From an uncultured Oscillospiraceae bacterium (lineage in GTDB: Bacteria; Bacillota; Clostridia; Oscillospirales; Acutalibacteraceae), in NCBI GenBank assembly GCA_900554775.1, contig USIK01000011.1, positions 1 through 14,987 on the forward strand: a stretch of DNA of 14,987 bases, written 5' to 3'. A model generated the notes under the pieces. It did not search any database. It had not been told where the DNA came from and worked only from the letters and a program-made list of their open reading frames with translations. Numbering within the stretch: position 1 is the first letter of the stretch; each line of letters opens with the position of its first letter. Both the position numbers and the translations under genes were made by a program. Shown in pieces: positions 1-7,457 of this stretch.

Positions 1-1
1 A

Positions 2-121
2 TCTTCGGGCGAGAACTCTGATTCTTCTGGTGAATCCTCGACTGCCGAAACTCAGGATTCCGAAAGCAGCGGCGAAGCTGCGCCGGCTGTGAGCACGCTT
101 ATAGATGACGACGATGATTAA
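2..121 (+). CDS. C-terminal tail of an unidentified protein (partial, enters from the left edge)
   Basis: An open frame enters from the left edge and ends at TAA 119-121, giving 39 visible residues. The tail is almost entirely Ser, Glu, Asp, Gly and Ala and ends STLIDDDDD. This is a low-complexity, strongly acidic and probably disordered C-terminus with no domain to identify. Codon use (GAA, TCT, GGC, GCT) resembles the neighbouring genes, which supports real coding. The gene may lie upstream of lysC in the same direction, but a candidate promoter in the 71-bp gap suggests lysC has its own start. Function cannot be assigned from this piece. Confidence 0.6.
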   Translation, partial: SSGENSDSSGESSTAETQDSESSGEAAPAVSTLIDDDDD

Positions 122-124
122 AAA

Positions 125-152
125 TTAGCATATTTTCTTTTTCTGGCATAAT
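125..152 (+). promoter_or_regulatory. Candidate sigma-A promoter of lysC
   Basis: A -35-like TTAGCA (125-130) is separated by 16 bp from CATAAT (147-152). The -10 is preceded by TGG (144-146), matching an extended -10 (TGn). It lies about 40 bp upstream of the lysC start and downstream of the preceding stop codon. No T-box or lysine-riboswitch-sized leader fits in the short 5' region. Confidence 0.4.
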
Positions 153-192
153 CTTAAAATATAGATACTCTCCAGATTGAAGGAGGAAACTT

Positions 193-1419
193 ATGAGTCT
201 TATAGTACAAAAATTCGGCGGGACTTCCGTTGCGGACACCTATCATTTGATGAGTGTGGCAAAAAAGGCTATTGCTTTTTATGAAAAAGGTAATGATGTT
301 ATAGTTGTGGTTTCGGCCCAAGGCAACACGACCGACGAACTTATCAAAAAAGCCAAAAAAATAAGCCCTTACGCAAAGGGCAGGGAGATGGACGCCTTGA
401 TGGCCACAGGCGAGCAAATTTCCGCTTCGCTTCTTGCAATGACCATTGAAAGCATGGGCGTTCCTGCAATTTCTTTGACGGGTTGGCAGGCGGGCTTTGA
501 AACAAGCAGCGTCTTTAACGATGCAAGAATCCTTGAAATTAACACTGAAAGAATTAAAAAAGAAATTTCCGAGAAGAAAATCGTAGTTATTACCGGATTC
601 CAAGGAATTAACTCCTCAGGCGATATAACCACGCTTGGAAGAGGCGGTTCGGACACAAGCGCCGTTGCAATTGCAGGCGCGATGAAAGCTGACGTTTGCA
701 AAATTTACACCGATGTTGACGGCGTTTACACCGCTGATCCGAGAGTTGTTTCTTCTGCAAGGAAGCTTGAAATGCTTTCTTATGAAGAAATGTTTAAGCT
801 TGCGGCTCTCGGCGCTCAAGTGCTTAACGACACATCAATTGAAACTGCGCAGAAATACGACGTTGAAGTCGAAGTGCTTTCTAGCATGAAAAAAGACTGC
901 AAAGGCACGATTGTTAAAAATATTCCAAAAAATGAAATTAACACTGTCAGCGGCATTGCTGACCAGAAAGAGCTTGCCAAAGTTATCATCAGCAGTCTTA
1001 GCAGCGGCGCAAAAAAAGAGAGCATTATTTCGTTTCTTGAAGAAAAAGGCCTTATAAAAGATTCCGCTTTGATGCCAACGGGCAAAAATTCCGAAGGGCT
1101 TTTGGTGTTTTTGGCAAAAGAAGAAAACCTCCCCGAAGTTATCAAGCTTTTGGGAAGTTATCTTAAAGAAATTGCTGAAGAAAAAGCTGAGATTTTTTAT
1201 GAAAAAGATAAGGCTGAAATTTCAGTTGTTAACCTTTCAGATGGCCTTAACGTGAACATTGCTTCAATAGTTTTTGAGACTCTTCACGAAAATAATGTTA
1301 ACATCGAAATGGCAATGTGCGATAATTCCAGGATTTCCGTTGTTGTGGACGTTGAAAACCTGCACCGCTCGGTTAATGCATTACATAATAAACTCTTCGA
1401 AGAAGATTATTTAACCTAA
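193..1419 (+). CDS. lysC: Aspartate kinase (monofunctional)
   Basis: Catalyses ATP-dependent phosphorylation of L-aspartate, the first step to lysine, threonine, methionine, diaminopimelate and, in spore formers, dipicolinate; cytoplasmic. The ATG follows AGGAGG (181-186) at 6-nt spacing. The 408 residues match the usual length of Bacillus-type monofunctional aspartokinases. Visible kinase motifs are KFGGTSV (7-13), GFQG (135-138), the Gly-rich TLGRGGSDTSA (about 147-157) and TDVDGVYTADPR (173 on). The C-terminal third should be two ACT domains. The first (from VSGIA, about 251) is poorly conserved. The second ends in the expected ISVVVD (from 381), but the usual STSE just before it reads MCDN. 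The catalytic identity is secure; allosteric behaviour may be altered. It faces the ger operon tail to tail, 3 bp apart. Confidence 0.96.
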   Translation: MSLIVQKFGGTSVADTYHLMSVAKKAIAFYEKGNDVIVVVSAQGNTTDELIKKAKKISPYAKGREMDALMATGEQISASLLAMTIESMGVPAISLTGWQAGFETSSVFNDARILEINTERIKKEISEKKIVVITGFQGINSSGDITTLGRGGSDTSAVAIAGAMKADVCKIYTDVDGVYTADPRVVSSARKLEMLSYEEMFKLAALGAQVLNDTSIETAQKYDVEVEVLSSMKKDCKGTIVKNIPKNEINTVSGIADQKELAKVIISSLSSGAKKESIISFLEEKGLIKDSALMPTGKNSEGLLVFLAKEENLPEVIKLLGSYLKEIAEEKAEIFYEKDKAEISVVNLSDGLNVNIASIVFETLHENNVNIEMAMCDNSRISVVVDVENLHRSVNALHNKLFEEDYLT

Positions 1420-1465
1420 AGGTCACACGGGTTCTTTCCCGGTGACTTTTAATTTTGTTTTTACG
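1418..1465 (+). terminator. Rho-independent terminator of lysC, overlapping the 3' end of gerC
   Basis: AAAGGTCACACGGG (1418-1431) pairs with CCCGGTGACTTT (1438-1449) across a TTCTTT loop, with one or two small bulges. It is followed by a T-rich run (TTTTAATTTTGTTTTT) on the plus strand. On the minus strand no T-run follows the hairpin, so it should act mainly on lysC transcripts. The same bases encode the last codons and TGA stop of gerC. Confidence 0.6.
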
Positions 1466-2514
1466 CTGACTTTGCAGTTTAAATTTGGCAAAATTTCTTT
1501 CCAGTCATCTTCGATTTTTTTGAAATATTTTGGGTTTGAATTTTTAAGTATTTTAGCAAAATCAAAAACGTCAATTTTAGATTTAAGAGTTTTTTTCAAA
1601 AGATTTTCGCAAATTTCAGTTAAATTTTTCGAAAAATTTTCTTCTATTATTCCTGTTATTTGCTGCGGGTTATGCGTGTAAAAATTTTTGTCAAGCGAAA
1701 AGCTAGAGGCAGTTGTGTCAAGGTTTATTTCAAATTCAGGCATGTCGTTTTCGTTTACTTTTGCGCTTATGTTCGGAATAACTTTTTCAATCCTGCATGT
1801 AACGTCGCCAGTTTCCTCAGAATTGACAACCAGTGAGCCAAACTTCGGCGTGCCTTTAAGCGCCATGAAACCAAAGGCTTCCTTGCCTTCGAGTAGGCTT
1901 TCCAGCTTATCTCCTTTGAATATTCCCGCGCCTTTCAGGTGCACTTCTTTTTTACCTTCCATTTCAATCCAAGCGGCGAAAGGGTCGGTTTTTTCGTTTT
2001 TAAGGCTTGAAACAAAATGAAGCACATCGGAGTTTAACTGGAGCGGTACTAAGTCGTGGATATTTTTCGATTTGAGCGATTTGTCATTCGGGCTGATTTT
2101 CAAGATGTCAAAAGCTGTTTTTGAAATGCAAATTTTAACTTTCGGCCTTGTTTCGCAGTGCCTTATGAAGAAATCAATGAAATCATTCACGCCGAATTTT
2201 GCGGCGTTTTCGCCTAAAATTAGCATCAAATTTTGCGAATAAACCGCCGTGAGGCTTGTCTGCTTCGAGATATTATCGAGCGCTTCGGTTACGGTTTCGC
2301 CTTCGGTTTCAATCACTTTGGTGTTTGGTTCGTTTTCGTTTAAAGGGTTTTGAAAGTCAAGCGCTTGGACGATCACTTTGTAGTTTTTTTCTTCTTTTTC
2401 AATGCCAACGCCTTGAATAATCAGTTTTTGGTGAAGCTGCTGGTTTTGAGTGCACCCGCTGAGGAGCAAAACCATGAAAACGAAAGAAGTTAAAGCTAAA
2501 AATTTATGTTTCAA
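1423..2514 (-). CDS. gerC: Ger(x)C-family spore germination lipoprotein
   Basis: C subunit of a GerA-type germinant receptor, a lipoprotein of the inner spore membrane that works with the A and B subunits. The start is TTG (2514-2512), preceded by AAGGAGG (plus 2524-2530) with 9-nt spacing. No ATG gives a comparable N-terminus. The first 21 residues form a lipoprotein signal with lipobox L18-S-G-C21, followed by the family's LIIQGVGIEKEEKNYKV strand. The length of 363 aa fits the Ger(x)C family. The visible C-terminus, including the ISKTAFDILKIS region and the final Lys-rich helix, resembles family members. It overlaps the end of gerB by 11 bp, indicating translational coupling. The stop is TGA. 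Confidence 0.92.
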   Translation of the reverse strand: MKHKFLALTSFVFMVLLLSGCTQNQQLHQKLIIQGVGIEKEEKNYKVIVQALDFQNPLNENEPNTKVIETEGETVTEALDNISKQTSLTAVYSQNLMLILGENAAKFGVNDFIDFFIRHCETRPKVKICISKTAFDILKISPNDKSLKSKNIHDLVPLQLNSDVLHFVSSLKNEKTDPFAAWIEMEGKKEVHLKGAGIFKGDKLESLLEGKEAFGFMALKGTPKFGSLVVNSEETGDVTCRIEKVIPNISAKVNENDMPEFEINLDTTASSFSLDKNFYTHNPQQITGIIEENFSKNLTEICENLLKKTLKSKIDVFDFAKILKNSNPKYFKKIEDDWKEILPNLNCKVSVKTKLKVTGKEPV

Positions 2515-3595
2515 GGATTTTTTCCTCCTTCGAGAGTTTTCTTTTCTTTAAAATTATTAAAATTAAAGGGATTAAAATGGTGCACAAAATTAGAAGTGAA
2601 AGCAAGAACATCGTGATTGAAGATTTTTTAAGTTCGCTAAGGCTTCCTATGAAGAACGTTGCCACTGAAAAAAGAATTCCAACCGAAATTATGAAAATTC
2701 TTCTAACTTTTTCACCCCAAATTTTTTTGATTCCTTCTGCTGAAAGAAGCATGAATAGCGACGTTTTTATGAATATTCCTGAAATCCATATTCCAAGGTA
2801 AAGCGAGTCAAGGTGCCTGAACGAACCGAATTTTCCTATGCTCGCTGCTGTGTAAATAGGGAAGAGCTGCGTTTCTACGAAGTCGCCCATCGTTCCTACT
2901 GCAAGGGTTATAATCACGGCAAAAGTTAGGTATACCCCCAAGTTCCAAAGCAAAAATCCTTTCAATTTGTTGCCTTTTGCCAGCGGGAACAAAACCCCCA
3001 TTGAAACCAAACACGAGCTTTGCGAAATCATGTAAAGCGTACCCTCTTCAACTGATTTAAATCCTTCGTACATTAGCGGTTTGAAGTTTATTGCCTCGAC
3101 GCTTGAAATCAAGGAAACACCCAAAAACAAAAGTGAAATAACCGTTGCCACCATTATGAACGTGCAAGTCCTCGCGAGGGCTTCAATGCCTTTGTAGGCG
3201 CCGTAGCATGAAGAAAGCAGCAAAAATATCGAAAGAAGCGGCAAAGAAATCGGCGGGTTAACCGCATTTGAAATGAAGTCGTCGAATATCGTTAGTGTGT
3301 GTAGCGTTACTACTATGAAATAAGCAACGTAAATCAAAATGAAAACATAGCCTACTTTGCCCATTAAATCTCGCATGTTATCGAAAATATTCATGAATTT
3401 ATCCATTAAAAAGAGTTTGTAAACCGGGATTACAAGCAAGAAAACGATGAAAAATGAAATTCCTGCAGAGATGAGATGATCCCAAATATCTGATTTTCCT
3501 ATTAAAAGGTTTCCGTAAGTAATTGTTATTACCATTCAGCTCACGAAAAGCATTGTGAACATTTGCCCGACCGAAATACAAGGCCGTTTTTCCAT
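2504..3595 (-). CDS. gerB: GerAB-family germination membrane protein, interrupted by an in-frame TGA at codon 20
   Basis: B subunit of a GerA-type receptor: an integral membrane protein of the APC amino-acid transporter superfamily thought to bind the germinant. The uninterrupted part starts at ATG 3535 (343 aa) and has about ten hydrophobic segments, ending in a Lys-rich tail (KKRKLSKEEK). Upstream in the same frame, from ATG 3595, lie 19 residues (MEKRPCISVGQMFTMLFVS), then TGA, then MVITITYG. The pre-stop piece is the family's usual N-terminus, with the conserved Q-x-F and the first half of TM1. ATG 3595 has a good ribosome binding site (AAGGTAGG over the gerA stop, 9 nt away) and restores the normal ~363 aa. 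The ATG right after the stop has only a weak site. The gene is either a recent nonsense allele (CGA to TGA would restore the expected Arg), a read error, or expressed by reinitiation at TGA-ATG. Confidence 0.88.
3536..3538 (-). other. In-frame TGA in gerB, directly followed by ATG
   Basis: Read on the minus strand, the TGA (plus TCA at 3536-3538) interrupts a continuous GerAB frame between LFVS and MVITITYG. A single C-to-T change from CGA (Arg) would produce it. The next codon is ATG, so a terminating ribosome could restart immediately. Confidence 0.85.
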
Positions 3596-3605
3596 AAGTC
3601 ATTTC

Positions 3606-5144
3606 CTACCTTTTTACGTTTCTGTCTTTAACTTCCGAGCCCGGAAAGTCTTGAACTTTAATTATTTTTTTAGCAAGGAAGCTCCAGCCGCTTCTAACGA
3701 TGACGTCCCTCATCGCGAAAATGTTAAAAGGAGCCAAGGGAGCGGTGAAAGGTATGCCGTAAGTGTTTTTGAAGCACAGGTTCACTAAAACCAAAGTGAA
3801 AAGTATCATGATCCCCCAAATTCCAAGCAAGCCGCCCACTATTATGAATGCAAATTTTAAGATTGATATTGGTTCATAAAGATTTGGAATTACATACGAA
3901 GATATTGCTGTGAGAGCCACGACCATCAGTGTTGGAGCGCCGATTAATCCTGCACTTACCGCCGTTTCGCCTATTACCAGCGCGCCCACGATGCTCACCG
4001 CATGCCCGAGCGGCCGTGGAATTCTGAGGCCTGCTTCGCGCATTATTTCGTAAATCAAATGTATGATTATCGTTTCGAACATCAGCGAAAATGGCGTGGT
4101 ACCGACGGCTAAAGCAATTTTGCTGAGAATCGGCCCTGGCAAAATTTCGGGGTTAAACGTGCTTATTCCAACGTAAAGCCCCGGCAAAAGCGTTGAAAGA
4201 AAAAACGCCATGTATTTAAGCCACCTTGTGAACGTTGCAAAATATGAATGCATTGAATAATCATCAAGATGCTGGAAATACTCCACGAAAAAATAGGGGA
4301 CTATCAGCGCATTTGGCGTCCCGTCAACTAAAATTGCTATTCTTCCTTCCGAAATTTTCCCGCAAAGGGTGTCCGGCCGTTCGGTCATGCCCACGCTGCT
4401 GAACAAAGAAAAATCGCCCTGGCTTTCAAGGTAAGGAATTATGTAACCTGATTCCAAAATGGTTTCAAGGTTAATTTTTTCGAGATTTTTTTTGACTTTC
4501 CCGAGAATTTCTTTCGAAACTTTGCTTTCAAGGTAGCAAAGGCAAATTGAAGTTTTACTCACCTTCCCGAGCTGCATGAGTTCGAATTTAAGGTCCGTGC
4601 TTTTAATCCTCCTTCGAATTAGGCTTAAATTCACCATCAAAGCTTCGATGAAACCTTCTCTTGAGCCCCTTTGCATAAGTTCCGATGCTGGCTCTGAAAT
4701 AGAGCGGAAGCTAAAGCCCTGCACGCCTAATGCCAGCATCGAATCATAGCCGTCCACCGCGAAAAGCGCAAAGCCCGACATTATCATGTTAAAGGCGTCT
4801 TCGAAGTTCGAAACTTGCGTTTGGTCGCAGGCCACAACTAGATTATCCTTTATGAAATTGAATTTTTCCTCGCCGGTTTTTCCTTTGATGTCAAAGTTTA
4901 TAATTGGCAGCAAAACGCTTTGCGTTAAGGTGTCTTTGCTTATCATTCCCGCTATTGAAATTATTGCGCACGGCGTTTGCCCGAGATTTAAATATTTAAG
5001 TGAAAAGTCTGCGCTTTGGCTGAATTTTCGTTTGAAGAACTCTATGTTTTCGGTTAAAGATTTTGAAAAAAATTTTGTTTTTGCAGGCTTGGCTTTATCC
5101 TTTTCATTGATATATACATCTATAAAATGCTCCAAATTTTTCAT
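3606..5144 (-). CDS. gerA: GerA-family spore germination protein (A subunit)
   Basis: A subunit of a GerA-type germinant receptor in the inner spore membrane. The 512 aa match the family. ATG 5144 is preceded by AAGGAGC. The N-terminal half is soluble and carries family landmarks: SFRSISEPASELMQRGSREGF, then LSLIRRRIKS, then TERPDTLCGKISEGRIAILV and DGTPNALIVPYFFVEYFQ. The C-terminal part (roughly residues 305-465) has several membrane segments, including MAFFLSTLLPGLYVGIS and a GETAVSAGLIGAPTLMVVAL stretch. It is first in the operon; its TAG stop is 10 bp from the full-length gerB start and lies within that gene's ribosome binding site. Forespore control by sigma-G would be usual for this operon, but I could not identify a convincing sigma-G site. 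Confidence 0.95.
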   Translation of the reverse strand: MKNLEHFIDVYINEKDKAKPAKTKFFSKSLTENIEFFKRKFSQSADFSLKYLNLGQTPCAIISIAGMISKDTLTQSVLLPIINFDIKGKTGEEKFNFIKDNLVVACDQTQVSNFEDAFNMIMSGFALFAVDGYDSMLALGVQGFSFRSISEPASELMQRGSREGFIEALMVNLSLIRRRIKSTDLKFELMQLGKVSKTSICLCYLESKVSKEILGKVKKNLEKINLETILESGYIIPYLESQGDFSLFSSVGMTERPDTLCGKISEGRIAILVDGTPNALIVPYFFVEYFQHLDDYSMHSYFATFTRWLKYMAFFLSTLLPGLYVGISTFNPEILPGPILSKIALAVGTTPFSLMFETIIIHLIYEIMREAGLRIPRPLGHAVSIVGALVIGETAVSAGLIGAPTLMVVALTAISSYVIPNLYEPISILKFAFIIVGGLLGIWGIMILFTLVLVNLCFKNTYGIPFTAPLAPFNIFAMRDVIVRSGWSFLAKKIIKVQDFPGSEVKDRNVKR

Positions 5145-5204
5145 TTTTTAAGCTCCTTGGTTTATTTGTTTAAATACAGTTTTATCGTTTTCAAAATAAC
5201 AAAA

Positions 5205-5235
5205 ATTATACATTGAAGAAACTGAATATCACCAA
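5205..5235 (-). promoter_or_regulatory. Possible promoter of the ger operon
   Basis: On the minus strand TATAAT (plus 5205-5210) lies about 60 nt upstream of the gerA start, with TTGGTG (plus 5230-5235) 19 bp further upstream. The spacing is longer than ideal, and a sporulation sigma factor would be expected for gerA, so this is a weak assignment. Confidence 0.25.
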
Positions 5236-5242
5236 AAATTGG

Positions 5243-5277
5243 ATATGTTTGAATAAAATAATGATTGACAAACATAT
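5243..5277. promoter_or_regulatory. 9+9-bp inverted repeat at the lipase promoter (operator candidate)
   Basis: ATATGTTTG (5243-5251) and CAAACATAT (5269-5277) are exact reverse complements separated by 17 bp. The right arm covers the end of the -35 hexamer. The geometry suits a dimeric regulator binding two half-sites, but no such regulator is in the window. The region is AT-rich, although a perfect 9-bp match containing GTTTG is more than I would expect by chance in so short a gap. Confidence 0.4.
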
Positions 5278-5292
5278 ATTTTTTGTTAAAAT
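5265..5292 (+). promoter_or_regulatory. Sigma-A-type promoter of the Nif11-leader lipase gene
   Basis: A perfect -35 TTGACA (5265-5270), a 16-bp spacer and TAAAAT (5287-5292) lie about 30 bp upstream of the lipase start, in the AT-rich gap between divergent gerA and the lipase gene. The -35 overlaps one arm of an inverted repeat (5243-5277). Confidence 0.65.
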
Positions 5293-5325
5293 AATAGCAA
5301 AACCAAGAAAGGATTGGTGAGAGCG

Positions 5326-7413
5326 GTGAAGGATTTAAGCTTGATGATAAAGAAAATATTAAATGACGAAAATCTTAAAAATGAACTTGAAAGTTTGGAA
5401 AATAAAGAACAAATTTATGATTTTTTTGTTAGAAATGGCTACGAAGGCGACTATGATGAATTTTGCGCCGCAATGAAGGAACTTTTTGATTTATTTGAAA
5501 TTTCTGATGATGATTTAAGTTCAGTTGTTGGTGGGCTGGGAGCGAATTCCAGCAAGGCAGCCGCTACATTCCTTTCAATTTTATCTTTGGTTAGCAGCGC
5601 TCCGAGCATAAGCGCAGGATATACGTCAAACCGCACGGAATCATCAAGCAGCCAGAAGGCTCCAAGTAACCAACCGTCAGCTGACGATTCATTTTTGAAT
5701 TCGTTTTTTTCAAGCGACAATAAAGGATTCTTTGCTTCGCTCAAAAGCAAATTTTTTGAGAAAACAGACACCACTTTTGCTAGACTAGACAGGCTTATGG
5801 AAAAATTAAATAATAACTATGACCCTGAAAAAAACAACCTAGACGCAGGAATAGTTTCGAGCATACTTTTTTCGGTTATTAAAATGGTTGAATCTAACCC
5901 TGATAAAAGCAACTTGAAGGAAATCGCTGCAGATATTAAAAAAAATTTTTTAAAACCAATTGCAACTAAACTCAAAAGTGGCGAGGAAGTTAGCCCTAAA
6001 GAAATGCGGGAATTATTGGAAAACGTTAATCATCTTTATTTATTAAACCATTTATTAAACCAAGGATCAAGAAAATTTAAAACTGTGGACGAATTGAAAG
6101 ACGCTGTTGAAGACTTGATAGCCCTTGAAAGTTCAAAGACATATAAATCACTAGCAAGCGACGAAGACATAAAAAAGCTTGATGAAATTATTGAGGGGAT
6201 TTCGGAACATTACATTAATATTGGGGACTTAAACGGAAAAACTTTTGAACAATTAATTAAGAGCACCGGGGATTACAAAGATCTTAAAAAGAAAAAGAAA
6301 TCCGTTTATATTAAAAATATTCTTAAAAAAATAAAAAGCTATTGCAATAACGATGTTGAATTTAAAAATGGCACGATCAAAGCAGCCGGGAAGGACGACA
6401 GCGCTACTTTTATTAACATGGATATGTATAAAATTTACAAGAAACTCGACATTGGCAAAAATTTACCTTTTGTTAAGCAGCTAAAAACAGCTTGCGATTA
6501 CAGCAACCATGTTTATATGTTTGAAAAATCAGATAAGTATGAATATGACCCTGAAAAAGGCGAGTATACTAAGCTAACTTCGGAAGAATCAAACGAAACC
6601 GAAGAAAACAAGAGTAATCAGCAGTCAGAAGTAGATGAAAGCAGCCCGTATTTTGGATATTTCGGGGATAACTTTGCGGGTTCAGTTGATATAATCACTA
6701 AAGGTGAGGAAGAAGGGACGCTTTACGTTACTTTCCGCGGGACATATTCGAAAGACGACGCGTTGATTGACGGCGATTTCACCAAGCTTGAATGCAATTT
6801 TTTGGGCGGGAAGTGTGTTCACAGAGGCTTTTTGAATAGATACTTGCAGCTGCAAGAGGGCATGAAGAAACTTATTAGGGAAAAAGTTCATGATTACAAT
6901 AAAGACATCAAAAAAATCGTTGTAACAGGCCACAGCTTAGGCGGGGCGCTCTCGACTTTGGCCGCTCTTGACTTTCAGCAAGATCAGAAATTTATTTTTG
7001 AAGGTAGTTCTAAAAGTAAGAAAATTCCTGTTAATTTAATAACTTTTTGTTCGCCCAGGGTTTTGTCGTTCGAGGCTTATGACTATGTTATGGAACATAA
7101 TAAAATTTTCCCGCAAGACGGTGAAAACAGTGCGGTTAGAATTTACAGGCACGGCGATGTGGTTGCGAGCATACCGCTTGGCTCGATGGGGTATAAGCAT
7201 TTTGGAGAAGTTTATTGCATAACTAATGCTCCAAGCGGCTTTGAATCTAGCAGTAAAACGATGTATTCAAAAATTAAAAGTTATTTTAGCCTTGAAGATT
7301 GGAAAAAATGGGTAGCGAGTTTCGTGGGTTACCACAGCATAACGGGCATTTTGGAAGATGTTTCTAAGCTGGGAAAAGACAAAAATGTGACTATGTATAA
7401 AGAGCTTTTTTAG
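5326..7413 (+). CDS. Class-3 (alpha/beta hydrolase) lipase with N-terminal Nif11-type double-glycine leader
   Basis: A 695-aa protein from GTG 5326, chosen because GGTGA (5316-5320) lies 5 nt upstream; TTG 5314 would add four residues but has no usable ribosome binding site. Residues 1-70 are a Nif11-type leader: an amphipathic helix (LMIKKILNDENLKNEL), a central NGY, an acidic stretch ISDDDLSSVVGG and the double glycine G69-G70. A hydrophobic stretch (77-97) ending APSISA follows, then a Ser-rich linker, then a charged, largely helical region (about 130-480) I do not recognise. The C-terminal part is a Lipase_3 domain: VTFRGT, the nucleophile elbow GHSLGGA (Ser537), HGDVVASIP (Asp611) and GYHS (His670). 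The 59-residue Asp-His spacing resembles fungal-type lipases. Probable function is an exported ester or lipid hydrolase; the substrate is unknown. A leader of this type implies a peptidase-containing ABC exporter, which is not in the window. Confidence 0.88.
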   Translation: MKDLSLMIKKILNDENLKNELESLENKEQIYDFFVRNGYEGDYDEFCAAMKELFDLFEISDDDLSSVVGGLGANSSKAAATFLSILSLVSSAPSISAGYTSNRTESSSSQKAPSNQPSADDSFLNSFFSSDNKGFFASLKSKFFEKTDTTFARLDRLMEKLNNNYDPEKNNLDAGIVSSILFSVIKMVESNPDKSNLKEIAADIKKNFLKPIATKLKSGEEVSPKEMRELLENVNHLYLLNHLLNQGSRKFKTVDELKDAVEDLIALESSKTYKSLASDEDIKKLDEIIEGISEHYINIGDLNGKTFEQLIKSTGDYKDLKKKKKSVYIKNILKKIKSYCNNDVEFKNGTIKAAGKDDSATFINMDMYKIYKKLDIGKNLPFVKQLKTACDYSNHVYMFEKSDKYEYDPEKGEYTKLTSEESNETEENKSNQQSEVDESSPYFGYFGDNFAGSVDIITKGEEEGTLYVTFRGTYSKDDALIDGDFTKLECNFLGGKCVHRGFLNRYLQLQEGMKKLIREKVHDYNKDIKKIVVTGHSLGGALSTLAALDFQQDQKFIFEGSSKSKKIPVNLITFCSPRVLSFEAYDYVMEHNKIFPQDGENSAVRIYRHGDVVASIPLGSMGYKHFGEVYCITNAPSGFESSSKTMYSKIKSYFSLEDWKKWVASFVGYHSITGILEDVSKLGKDKNVTMYKELF

Positions 7414-7422
7414 AGAAAAAAG

Positions 7423-7457
7423 AAGCCATCCATAACGGGTGGCTTTTAATATTTTTT
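7423..7457. terminator. Bidirectional Rho-independent terminator between the lipase and binding-protein genes
   Basis: AAGCCATCC (7423-7431) pairs with GGGTGGCTT (7437-7445), 9 bp with one G-T wobble, around the loop ATAAC. The plus strand continues TTTTAATATTTTTT, and the minus strand continues TTCTTTTTTCTC, so both convergent genes are served. Confidence 0.85.

Noticed and set aside
154..701. Antisense frames of about 110-150 codons opposite lysC, and similar ones opposite gerC, tepA, uppP and spoIIIE
   Set aside because: They mirror strongly conserved genes, lack ribosome binding sites and give compositions typical of shadow frames.
3500..3545. Selenocysteine or Trp decoding of the gerB TGA
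   Set aside because: No GC-rich SECIS-like hairpin follows the TGA, Trp is encoded by TGG in this window, and gerC itself stops at TGA. A nonsense change or read error is simpler.
3399..3602. 67-codon minus-strand frame overlapping the gerB start
   Set aside because: It uses ATG 3602 in a different frame from GerAB, its product has no recognisable character, and most of it overlaps the conserved gerB frame. The informative frame there is the one from ATG 3595 that continues GerAB through the TGA.
5314..5325. TTG 5314 as the lipase start
   Set aside because: The AAAGGA before it leaves no spacing, whereas GTG 5326 has GGTGA 5 nt upstream and yields a normal Nif11-type leader start.
5145..5325. 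A functional link between the ger operon and the divergent lipase as one germination system
   Set aside because: They share only a divergent intergenic region. The lipase's vegetative-type promoter and Nif11 leader point to export by growing cells, and nothing in the sequence ties it to spores.
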